Shown here: one piece after another, positions 42,016-51,365 of the stretch | Position numbering within the stretch: position 1 is the first letter of the stretch | Layout of the letters: each line of letters starts with the position of its first letter | Origin: Candidatus Bipolaricaulis sibiricus | GTDB taxonomy: Bacteria > Bipolaricaulota > Bipolaricaulia > Bipolaricaulales > Bipolaricaulaceae | Direction of reading: 5' to 3' | NCBI GenBank assembly: GCA_004102645.1 | Contig: CP034928.1 | Coordinates: 372,001-436,000, forward strand | Length of the DNA stretch: 64,000 bases | Notes under the pieces: model-generated | Told to the model about the DNA's origin: nothing | Databases searched by the model: none | The model's input: the letters and a program-made list of their open reading frames with translations, nothing else | Position numbers and translations under genes: made by a program

Positions 42016-45000
42016 ACCGGACGGTGCGGGTTCTCCTCGACGGGCATGAGGCCCACGGCTTCCCGGGGCAGACGATCCTCTCGCTGTGCGCTGACTGTGG
42101 CATCGAGATACCCACGCTCTGCCACGATCCCCACCTTTCCCCCCACGGCGGGTGCTCGCTGTGCCTGGTCGACGTGAAGGGGGCCCGGACCCTTGTCCGC
42201 GCTTGTGTGACCGAGCTCACCCCCGGCATGGAGATCCGAACGAACACGGACCGCGTGCGCCGGGCCCGGAAGACGGACCTCGAGCTCCTCCTCTCGGATC
42301 ACGTCGGTGACTGCCGACCACCGTGCACGCTCGCCTGCCCGGCGCGGGGCGATGTCCAGGGGTACGTGAACCTCGCCGCCCAGGGCAAGTACACAGAGTC
42401 CCTGGCCGCCCTCCACGAGAACGTGACCCTTCCCGCCTCGATCGGGCGGGTGTGCCCTGCCCCGTGCGAGGAGGTCTGTCGCCGGAACTTCGTGGATGAC
42501 GAACCCGTGTCGATCCGGGAGATCAAGCGCTTCGTCGGGGACTGGTGTCTGGCCCACGGGGACCTCGGGACGATCCCTCTGGCCGCGGACAACGGCCGGT
42601 CCGTGGCGATCGTCGGCGGCGGGCCCGCCGGACTGTCCGCGGCCTACTACCTCCGGCGGCTGGGGTACGCGGTGACCCTCTACGAGAAGGAGGCGCACCT
42701 CGGAGGGATGATGCGGTACGGGATACCCGACTACCGCCTGCCCCCGGCCGTCCTCCAGGCGGAGATCGACTGGATCCTCGCCCACGGGATTGGGGTTCGC
42801 ACGGGGACCGCCCTCGGCCGGGATGTGACCCTCGACGAGCTTCGGGAGGGTTACGACGCGGTCCTCCTCGCCCTCGGGTGCTGGCGGTCCTCTTCCCTAC
42901 GCGTGCCGGGAGAGGACCTCCCGGGAGTTCTCCCGGGGATCGGGTTTCTCTACGAGGTGAACGCGGGCCGTCCCCCGCACATCGGCCGTCGGGTGGCGGT
43001 GATCGGGGGAGGGAACACGGCGATGGACGCCGCCCGCTGCGCCCGCCGCCTCGGGGCAGACGAGGTCACCGTCGTCTACCGCCGGTCGCGGGCGGAGATG
43101 CCGGCCCAGCCGATCGAGGTCGAGGAGGCGATGGAGGAAGGGATCGAGTTCGCGTTCCTTGCCGCGCCGAAGGCGATCGAGGGCACTGGCAAGGTCGAAC
43201 GGCTCCTGTGCGAGCGGATGGAGCTCGGGGAGCCGGACGCGTCGGGCCGTCGCCAGCCCGTGCCCACGGGCGAGACGTTCCAGCTCGTGGTGGACACGGT
43301 GATCGCCGCGGTGGGACAGGCGGCGGACCTGTCCGCGCTCCCGAGGGAGCTCCACGACGGCCGGTGGCCCAAGGTGGATGACCACTACGCGACGCCAATC
43401 CCCGGCGTGTTCGCCTGCGGCGACCTCCGCACCGGGCCCGACATCGCGATCGGCGCGATCGGTGAGGGGCACTGGGCGGCCCTCTCGATCCACCGCTACC
43501 TCACGGTAGGGGAACCCCGACGCCCCTACGAGTGCGATGTGGTCCAGAGGGACCTCGGGCCGAAGGACTTCGCGGATCGGCCAAGGATCCCCCGGGAGCA
43601 CCCCGGGGTGGCCTCCGCCGCGGACCGCCTTGGGGCACCGTGGGGCGAGTTCAACGCCGGCCTCGCCGAGGACCAGGTCCTCCGCGACGCCGCGCGGTGC
43701 ATGGAGTGCGGGTGCCCCGACCTCCACGAGTGCAAGCTCCGTCGGTACAGCGTGGAGTACGAGGCGTCCCCGGACCGCTACGCCGGGGCCCACGTCCCGC
43801 GCCTCGCGGAGGCCAACCCGTTCTACGACCGGAACATGGACAAGTGCGTCCTGTGTGGCCGCTGCGTGCGGGCGTGCGACGAGATCGCGGGGTTCCACGC
43901 CATCGACTTCGTCCGCCGGGGGTTCGAGGGGACGATCGGCGCGGAGTTCCTGCGGCCGATCGAGACCGCGGAGTGCACCGGTTGTGGGATGTGCGTCCAG
44001 CTCTGCCCGGTGGGAGCGCTGGTCGAGAAGCGCCTCCCACGCCGCGTTCACAGCGCCCGGCTCCGGGCGGTGGCCACCCACTGCGGGGAGTGCCCGGTGG
44101 GGTGTGACCTTCTTCTCGATGTCGAACCCCTGTCGGGACGGATCGTTCGGGTTCGGACGGACCTCGACGCAGTCCGCGGGGTGAGCTTCGGGAACGCCTG
44201 CGCCCGCGGGCGGCTTGCTCCATTCAACCTGCACGAAGGCCGGCTTGAGCAGCCCCTGCTTCGGTTGCGCGGGCGGGCGCGCGAGGTGGGGTGGAGCGAG
44301 TTCTTGGACAAGGTTTCTTCCTTCGTGCGAGGGGGAATCCCGGGAACCGCGATTCTTGCTGCAGCAGATCTGGCAAGTGAGGACTACCGGGCTCTGCACG
44401 ACCTCGTGGGCACCCTTCCCGGCCCGTGCCTGGTCGCTGTGGATGAGGTGGCGACAACAGCGCCGCTGTGGGCAGGACTTGCCGAGCGTGGAGAGGGGGC
44501 GCAGGCAGGGTTGGCGGAGTTGCGTGAGGCGGACCTCGTTCTTCTTCTTGGTGCGCACCTCGAGGAGGAGCAGCCCGTGCTCGCGTCGTGGATCCGCCTG
44601 TCGATGCGTCGGTCGAGGTTGCGTGTTGTCGCTGTGGGAGGCAACCTCGGGCGACTCGCGAGGGGCGACACCTTGTGGTTCGACGCCTCTCCTGCTGACC
44701 AGGCGCGGGTTCTTGCCGCACTCCGTGATTGTCTGCACGGGGAGAGGTCCTCTTCGAGTGAGCCCGGTCTCGGTCGGGCGGCTGATCGGCTCAAGGAGGG
44801 GAAGCGGATCGTGGTCCTCATCGGATCGGAGCTTGCCGCAGACGAATCGGGACGGCGGGCACTGGCGGATCTCCTCGAATCAGTGGGACAGCCCAAGCTC
44901 ATCCCTCTCTACCGCGGAGCGAACGTCCGCGGTGCTCGGGCTCTTGCCGAGCGCGGTGTCTCGGCCGCCGACGTGGCAGCCGCGGTGAGGGCCGGTACCG

Positions 45001-45299
45001 TGAGGACGCTGTTCGCCGTTGGTGCAGATCCGCTCGACCACGGCCTCACCGAGGAGGACCTTCGCAAGCTGGACTGCTACGTGCTGCTCCACTCCTTCCG
45101 AACAAGGTCGCTTTCGGTGGCCCGCGCCGCGGCTCCGTCTGCCCGGTGGCTGGAGCGGGATGGGACCTTCGAGAACCTCACCGGGGCGACCCTGTCATGG
45201 AAAGCGGCCGCGGTTCCGCCTGGTGCAGCGAAGCCGCTGCCCTGGATCGTCGCTGGCCTGGTGCGGCGTCTGGGGGCATCTGCTGCGCCGAGGGGTTAG
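42012..45299 (+). CDS. stnC: StnC-like subunit: NuoG-like Fe-S domains fused to a GltD/NfnB-like NADPH flavodomain
   Basis: A 1095-residue multidomain protein. In order: a NuoG-type [2Fe-2S] domain (residues 1-80, cysteines 26-51); a cysteine-rich adaptor (about 100-160); an FAD/NADPH flavodomain like GltD and NfnB (about 195-490, dinucleotide turns VGGGPAG at 201 and IGGGNTA at 331); two [4Fe-4S] clusters (CVLCGRCVRAC at 612 and CTGCGMCVQLC at 655); then a molybdopterin-oxidoreductase-like region opening CGECPVGC (691) and CARG (about 734) that ends early, with no formate-dehydrogenase active-site Sec/Cys seen. No [FeFe]-hydrogenase H-cluster motif is present. This fusion is the hallmark of StnC, which links NADPH to the StnAB core in ferredoxin-dependent transhydrogenases. 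Confidence 0.85.
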   Translation: MNRTVRVLLDGHEAHGFPGQTILSLCADCGIEIPTLCHDPHLSPHGGCSLCLVDVKGARTLVRACVTELTPGMEIRTNTDRVRRARKTDLELLLSDHVGDCRPPCTLACPARGDVQGYVNLAAQGKYTESLAALHENVTLPASIGRVCPAPCEEVCRRNFVDDEPVSIREIKRFVGDWCLAHGDLGTIPLAADNGRSVAIVGGGPAGLSAAYYLRRLGYAVTLYEKEAHLGGMMRYGIPDYRLPPAVLQAEIDWILAHGIGVRTGTALGRDVTLDELREGYDAVLLALGCWRSSSLRVPGEDLPGVLPGIGFLYEVNAGRPPHIGRRVAVIGGGNTAMDAARCARRLGADEVTVVYRRSRAEMPAQPIEVEEAMEEGIEFAFLAAPKAIEGTGKVERLLCERMELGEPDASGRRQPVPTGETFQLVVDTVIAAVGQAADLSALPRELHDGRWPKVDDHYATPIPGVFACGDLRTGPDIAIGAIGEGHWAALSIHRYLTVGEPRRPYECDVVQRDLGPKDFADRPRIPREHPGVASAADRLGAPWGEFNAGLAEDQVLRDAARCMECGCPDLHECKLRRYSVEYEASPDRYAGAHVPRLAEANPFYDRNMDKCVLCGRCVRACDEIAGFHAIDFVRRGFEGTIGAEFLRPIETAECTGCGMCVQLCPVGALVEKRLPRRVHSARLRAVATHCGECPVGCDLLLDVEPLSGRIVRVRTDLDAVRGVSFGNACARGRLAPFNLHEGRLEQPLLRLRGRAREVGWSEFLDKVSSFVRGGIPGTAILAAADLASEDYRALHDLVGTLPGPCLVAVDEVATTAPLWAGLAERGEGAQAGLAELREADLVLLLGAHLEEEQPVLASWIRLSMRRSRLRVVAVGGNLGRLARGDTLWFDASPADQARVLAALRDCLHGERSSSSEPGLGRAADRLKEGKRIVVLIGSELAADESGRRALADLLESVGQPKLIPLYRGANVRGARALAERGVSAADVAAAVRAGTVRTLFAVGADPLDHGLTEEDLRKLDCYVLLHSFRTRSLSVARAAAPSARWLERDGTFENLTGATLSWKAAAVPPGAAKPLPWIVAGLVRRLGASAAPRG

Positions 45300-45411
45300 A
45301 AGAGCTTTCAGACTTGGGTCCTCCCGCAGCGGTCTCATGCGGGCGCACGGCAGTCCCGTTCGGATGGAGAAAACGGATCGAAGTGTACATGTGCACGAGA
45401 TTCTCTGCCTC

Positions 45412-45440
45412 TTCACAGCGGGGCACATTCGTGGTATAGT
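45412..45440 (+). promoter_or_regulatory. Sigma factor gene promoter
   Basis: TTCACA (45412-45417), 17 bases, then TATAGT (45435-45440), about 80 bases before the ATG. Confidence 0.55.
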
Positions 45441-45524
45441 GGCGTTCGGGAAGTGAGGATATCGGTTGCGTTTCCTCTTTTCACAAGCGCATCTGTGCGG
45501 AACAGAGGCCCAAGGAGTGACCCC

Positions 45525-46469
45525 ATGGAAGTCGTGAGGTTTGGGAGTGAAGTGACTGAAGATCAGGACACCGCGGAAGAGGAGGTCATGTGGTGGGATG
45601 CCGAGCGGGAGAGCCGGCGCAGCCCGGAGAACCCGATTCGGACCTACTTCGACGAGATCTCCCGCGTTCCTCTGCTGACGAAGGAGGAGGAGGTGTCCCT
45701 CGCCCAGCGCGTCGAGGCGGGCGAGAAGGAGGCCAAGGAGAAGCTTGCCGAGGCCAACCTACGCTTGGTGGTCTCGATCGCCAAGAAGTACCGCGGATGT
45801 GGGCTTCCGTTCCTCGACCTGATCCAGGAGGGGAACCTCGGCCTGATGAAGGCGGTCGAGAAGTTCGACTGGCGCAAGGGCTACAAGTTCTCGACGTATG
45901 CCACGTGGTGGATCCGCCAGGCGATCCTGCGCGCGATCACCAACCGCTCGCGCACGATTCGGGTGCCGACGCACATCAACGAGCTCATCCGCAAGATCCA
46001 CCAGGCGGAGCGTGAGCACCTCAAGGAGCACGGCACCGGACCCAGTCTGGAGGAGCTGGCGGAGGGTCTGGAGACAACGGTCGACAACATCGTGAAGGCG
46101 AAGAAGACATCCCAGTACACCGCTTCGCTCGACACCCCGATCGGCTATGAAGACGAAGGGGCGGTCCTCGGCGACTTCATCGAAGACGAGGGTGCGATCT
46201 CTCCGACCCGGGAGACGTTCAAGGAGCTTCTCCAGCAGGAGCTGCAGAAGGCCCTCAAGGACCGGCTGACCCCTCGTGAGCGGCGAGTGATCGAGCTTCG
46301 CTACGGTCTGGATGGGACTGCACCCAAGACGCTTGACGACGTGGGTGACATCTTCGGGATCTCGCGTGAGCGGGTTCGGCAGATTCAGAAAGAAGGTCTG
46401 GAGAAGCTACGGGACTCGTCTGTGTTGCGCAAACTCGAGCAGTTCAGACAGATCCTCGAGGAGAGCTGA
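45525..46469 (+). CDS. Sigma-70 factor, primary type (RpoD/SigA-like), short form
   Basis: A 314-residue RNA polymerase sigma factor with region 1.2 ([20 protein letters not shown]), 2.1-2.4 ([20 protein letters not shown], then [18 protein letters not shown]), region 3, and 4.1-4.2 ([17 protein letters not shown], then [18 protein letters not shown]). Region 1.1 and the non-conserved insert are absent. All primary-sigma contacts for -10 and -35 recognition look intact, so it may be the housekeeping factor or a close alternative. ATG 45525 has CAAGGAGTG upstream and is preferred to the open frame start at 45453. It converges with topA, ten bases apart. Confidence 0.88.
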   Translation: MEVVRFGSEVTEDQDTAEEEVMWWDAERESRRSPENPIRTYFDEISRVPLLTKEEEVSLAQRVEAGEKEAKEKLAEANLRLVVSIAKKYRGCGLPFLDLIQEGNLGLMKAVEKFDWRKGYKFSTYATWWIRQAILRAITNRSRTIRVPTHINELIRKIHQAEREHLKEHGTGPSLEELAEGLETTVDNIVKAKKTSQYTASLDTPIGYEDEGAVLGDFIEDEGAISPTRETFKELLQQELQKALKDRLTPRERRVIELRYGLDGTAPKTLDDVGDIFGISRERVRQIQKEGLEKLRDSSVLRKLEQFRQILEES

Positions 46470-46479
46470 ACCGCACGGT

Positions 46480-48750
46480 CTACGATTTGCGCTTCTTTGC
46501 AGTGCCCCGCTTTGGGCGCTTGGCGGCCGGAGCGGGGCTCTCTTCTGCCCTCGTCGGGCAGTCGGCGTTCGAACAGCGCTGTCCTCGGCGCGGGTCGTCG
46601 TAGACCACGCCTTCTCCACACGCGGGGCAGGGCTCGATCGGGAGCCCAGGAACGCGAAACCTGCAGTCCGGGTACCGCGAGCAGGCGTAGAACGTTCCGT
46701 AGCGGTTCCCGAAACGCTCCACAAGGTTGCCCTCGCCACACTGGGGGCACGGTACGCCGCTCGGTACGGGAGCGGTCGCCCTGCAGCTCGGGCAGGCGAG
46801 ATAGCGGCCGTAACGGCCGTGACGGAGGACCATCGCGGTTCCGCACTTCGGGCAGGAGGTCGCCGGCGCGGCATCGACTGCGGCCAAGCTCGCGCTGAGC
46901 TCGACGCGGTCGGCTGAATAGCGGAACGGAGCGGTGGGGGGGATGTTCTTCGTGGTGCGGCACTCGGGGTACCGCGAGCATCCGAGGTAGAGACTTCCCT
47001 TCCAGACCCGTACCTCCATCGGTGCCCCGCACGATGGGCAGGCCACATCACTGAGCGCCCGGAACGGCTTTTCGCCCCGCGACAGCGTCTCCTCCACCGT
47101 GTGCAGCTTGGGAGAGAACCAACGGTAGAACGAGCGCAGGAGCTCTCCACGCCCGAGGGCGCCTTCCTGAACGCGATCGAGGTCTTCCTCCATTTTGGCG
47201 GTGAACTCGGCCTCCACGGTCTCCGGGAAGTACAGGCGCAGGAGGTCGGTCACAAGGTGCCCGAGAAGGGTCGGCCGGAGCGAACTCCCCTCTCGCACGA
47301 CGTACCCCCGGTCCTGGATGACAGACACGATCTGCGCATAAGTGCTGGGACGACCGATTCCCTCCTGTTCGAGCTTGCGCACGATTCCTGCCTCGGTGAA
47401 ACGCTTCGGCGGCTCCGTCTGGTGCTCTTCGACCTCGATCTCCGGGCGGGGAAGCTCCTGGCCCGGGGTCAGCGCCGTGGGGAGAGGCGCGTCCTCGTCC
47501 TCGAGCTGCGCCACGGGGAGCACAGAGGAGAACCCTGGCGACTTCATCCGTGACGAGGACGTGCGGAACAACTGGTCGCCGGCGCGGATGGAGACCTTCC
47601 GGCGTACCCAGACGCCATCGGCCATCTGGGTGGCGACGAACCGTCGCCAGATGAGATCGTAGAGCTTCCGCTGCTCCGGGGTGAGATGGGGGGCCACCTC
47701 GTCAGGGGTGCGCGCGACCTGTGTCGGCCGGATCGCCTCGTGGGCGTCCTGCGCCCGGCGCCTGTTCCGGAAGTGCCGAGGCTTGGGAGAGAGCGCCTTG
47801 GGGCCGAACGTGTCCCTCACGAACGCCCGCGCGGCCGCGATCGCCGAATCGGCTACTCGCACGGAGTCGGTGCGCATGTACGTGATGAGCCCGACCATTT
47901 CGCCGCCAATGGATACCCCCTCGTAGAGGCTCTGGGCGATCTGCATCGTGCGCCGGGGGGAGAACCCGAGCTCGCTCGACGCTGCCTGCTGGAGGGTCGA
48001 GGTGATGAACGGGGCCGAGGGACGACGGACGACCTCCTCCTCCTCCACCGCGTCCACCGTGAACCGCGCCTGGGCGAGCGCATGAACAAGCGCCTCTACT
48101 TCACCCCGAGCGGTGAGCCGGCTGTCGAGCCGCGCGGTGAACGGGGGCTCGGTGGGGAACGACGCCGTCACCTCCCAGTACGACTCGGGGACGAACTCCT
48201 GGATCTCGATCTCGCGATCGCAGATGAACCGCAGGGCCACAGACTGCACGCGGCCAGCCGACAGGCCTTCAAACCTGCGCCCGGCCAGAACCCGCGACAG
48301 GAGCGGGCTGATCTGGTACCCCACGAGCCGGTCGAGGATCCGCCGCGCCCGCTGAGCCTCAACCTTGGCGAGGTCAATCGGACCGGGATGGCCAAGCGCC
48401 TCGCGCACGGCTTGGGGGGTGATCTCATGCAGTAGAACCCGTGCATAGCGATCGCCGTCGCCAAGGAGTTCCATCAGGTCATACGCGATCGCTTCGCCCT
48501 CCCGGTCCGGGTCGGTGGCGAGGTAGATACGAGGAGCGTCCTGGGCCCTCTTGCGAAGCTCGGCCAGCAGCTTGCGGTCGCGCACGACCCACTTTGGCGT
48601 GAACTCATCATTCAGCTCCACGCCCAGCTCCTTGGCGGGGAGGTCCCGAACGTGCCCCTTCGACGAGAGAACCACAAACTCCTTGCCGAGGTAGGACGAG
48701 AGGGTACGGGCTTTTGTCGGCGACTCGACGATCACGAGGTCTTTGGGCAT
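46480..48750 (-). CDS. topA: DNA topoisomerase I
   Basis: A 756-residue type IA topoisomerase that relaxes negative supercoils. The TOPRIM domain opens with IVESPTKARTLSSYLG and has YLATDPDREGEAIAYDL. The nucleophilic tyrosine is in GLITYMRTDSVR (about residue 292). The C-terminus carries several four-cysteine zinc ribbons: CPSCGAPMEVR with LGCSRYPECR, CPKCGTAMVLR with LACPSC, CPQCGEGNL with YACSRYPDC, and a last CPACGEG. A basic tail (KRPKRGTAKKRKS) follows. No Shine-Dalgarno sequence precedes the ATG and the predicted leader is about nine bases. Confidence 0.95.
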   Translation of the reverse strand: MPKDLVIVESPTKARTLSSYLGKEFVVLSSKGHVRDLPAKELGVELNDEFTPKWVVRDRKLLAELRKRAQDAPRIYLATDPDREGEAIAYDLMELLGDGDRYARVLLHEITPQAVREALGHPGPIDLAKVEAQRARRILDRLVGYQISPLLSRVLAGRRFEGLSAGRVQSVALRFICDREIEIQEFVPESYWEVTASFPTEPPFTARLDSRLTARGEVEALVHALAQARFTVDAVEEEEVVRRPSAPFITSTLQQAASSELGFSPRRTMQIAQSLYEGVSIGGEMVGLITYMRTDSVRVADSAIAAARAFVRDTFGPKALSPKPRHFRNRRRAQDAHEAIRPTQVARTPDEVAPHLTPEQRKLYDLIWRRFVATQMADGVWVRRKVSIRAGDQLFRTSSSRMKSPGFSSVLPVAQLEDEDAPLPTALTPGQELPRPEIEVEEHQTEPPKRFTEAGIVRKLEQEGIGRPSTYAQIVSVIQDRGYVVREGSSLRPTLLGHLVTDLLRLYFPETVEAEFTAKMEEDLDRVQEGALGRGELLRSFYRWFSPKLHTVEETLSRGEKPFRALSDVACPSCGAPMEVRVWKGSLYLGCSRYPECRTTKNIPPTAPFRYSADRVELSASLAAVDAAPATSCPKCGTAMVLRHGRYGRYLACPSCRATAPVPSGVPCPQCGEGNLVERFGNRYGTFYACSRYPDCRFRVPGLPIEPCPACGEGVVYDDPRRGQRCSNADCPTRAEESPAPAAKRPKRGTAKKRKS

Positions 48751-48765
48751 GGGTTTCAGGCGCGC

Positions 48766-48794
48766 ATTATCGGAGGGAGAGCGGATGGACGCAA
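48766..48794 (-). promoter_or_regulatory. topA promoter
   Basis: On the minus strand TTGCGT (48789-48794), 17 bases, then GATAAT (48766-48771). It lies just after the groEL terminator and gives topA its own start about nine bases before its ATG. Confidence 0.55.
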
Positions 48795-48807
48795 GGAGCC
48801 GAGAACA

Positions 48808-48833
48808 GAGCCCCGGCCGTTGGGCCGGGGCTC
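48808..48833 (-). terminator. groEL terminator
   Basis: A perfect 11-bp stem GAGCCCCGGCC / GGCCGGGGCTC with a four-base loop begins 19 bases after the groEL stop. The minus-strand tail is TGTTCTCGG. Confidence 0.75.
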
Positions 48834-48852
48834 GTTGGCACGCTCGCGCGGC

Positions 48853-50755
<1,903 letters not shown>

Positions 50756-50776
50756 CGGCACCTCCTTGGTGTGGGT

Positions 50777-50803
50777 TTAGCACTCCGAGGTATTGGCTGC
50801 TAA
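50777..50803 (-). promoter_or_regulatory. CIRCE operator (HrcA site) of groESL
   Basis: TTAGCACTC, nine bases, GGCTGCTAA. The left arm is a perfect match to the CIRCE consensus and the right arm matches seven of nine positions of GAGTGCTAA. It lies between the predicted transcription start and the groES ribosome site, the normal place for HrcA repression. No hrcA gene is in the window. Confidence 0.85.
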
Positions 50804-50812
50804 CCGGGAGAG

Positions 50813-50840
50813 ATTGTACCGGTCCCCTCGGCCAGGTCAA
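50813..50840 (-). promoter_or_regulatory. groESL promoter
   Basis: On the minus strand TTGACC (50835-50840), 16 bases, then TACAAT (50813-50818). The start point falls just before the CIRCE element. Confidence 0.6.
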
Positions 50841-50842
50841 GG

Positions 50843-50871
50843 TTGGCCCCTCGTCCTGAGCCGGGTACAGT
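50843..50871 (+). promoter_or_regulatory. Promoter of the DUF2227 gene, leaderless type
   Basis: TTGGCC (50843-50848), 17 bases, then TACAGT (50866-50871). The GTG start codon follows five bases later with no Shine-Dalgarno sequence. It is back to back with the groESL promoter. Confidence 0.45.
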
Positions 50872-50876
50872 GAACC

Positions 50877-51344
50877 GTGCCCCGAGGAAGAGCACACCTC
50901 GCGTTTGAGCTGGGAACGCTTCCCGGATGGGTCGCTATTGGGGCAACGCTCCATGTGGGTCGCACGTCGCTCGTGATCTTCACGGGCGCATACACGGTGG
51001 CCAGCTTGTTCCTGTCCCCTGATCTCGATCTGGCACGGAGTGATCCGGCCCGGCGATGGCGAGGGGCCAGGTTCCTGTGGCGGCCGTACGCGGCCTTGTT
51101 TCGACATCGAGGGATGTCACACTCCCCTCTGCTCGGTCCACTGACCCGCATCCTGTATCTCGCTGCCATCGGGGCCGGGCTCTGGTTCGTCCTCCGTGAG
51201 GTGGTCGGCCTGCCATCGCTACAGCCCGTTACGTGGCATCTTGCGCTGCCGGTGCTGGCCGGCCTGTACCTACCTCATCTTCTGCATGTGGTCTTGGACA
51301 GAGCGGTCAGCCTCGGCAGGCGGGCTGGCCTTCACCGAGGCTGA
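50877..51344 (+). CDS. DUF2227 putative metal-binding membrane protein
   Basis: A 155-residue protein matching the DUF2227 pattern: histidine in RGRAHLAFELGTL, the acidic SPDLDLARSDPARRW, FLWRPYAALFRHRGMSHSPL with two histidines, and HLLHVVLD near the end. The His/Asp set suggests a metal site close to the membrane; helices near residues 30-48, 92-110 and 123-140 are hydrophobic. The function of the family is unknown. The GTG start is five bases after a -10 box. It converges with a surface-protein gene. Confidence 0.75.
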   Translation: MPRGRAHLAFELGTLPGWVAIGATLHVGRTSLVIFTGAYTVASLFLSPDLDLARSDPARRWRGARFLWRPYAALFRHRGMSHSPLLGPLTRILYLAAIGAGLWFVLREVVGLPSLQPVTWHLALPVLAGLYLPHLLHVVLDRAVSLGRRAGLHRG

Positions 51345-51365
51345 CGAGTCGAGCCTTGTCCTGCG

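Noticed and set aside
39750-45299. Reading the three-gene complex as an [FeFe]-hydrogenase (HydABC) or a formate dehydrogenase
   Set aside because: No H-cluster L1-L3 cysteine motifs and no formate-dehydrogenase Sec/Cys active site are visible, and the NfnB/GltD-like NADPH domain points to Stn.
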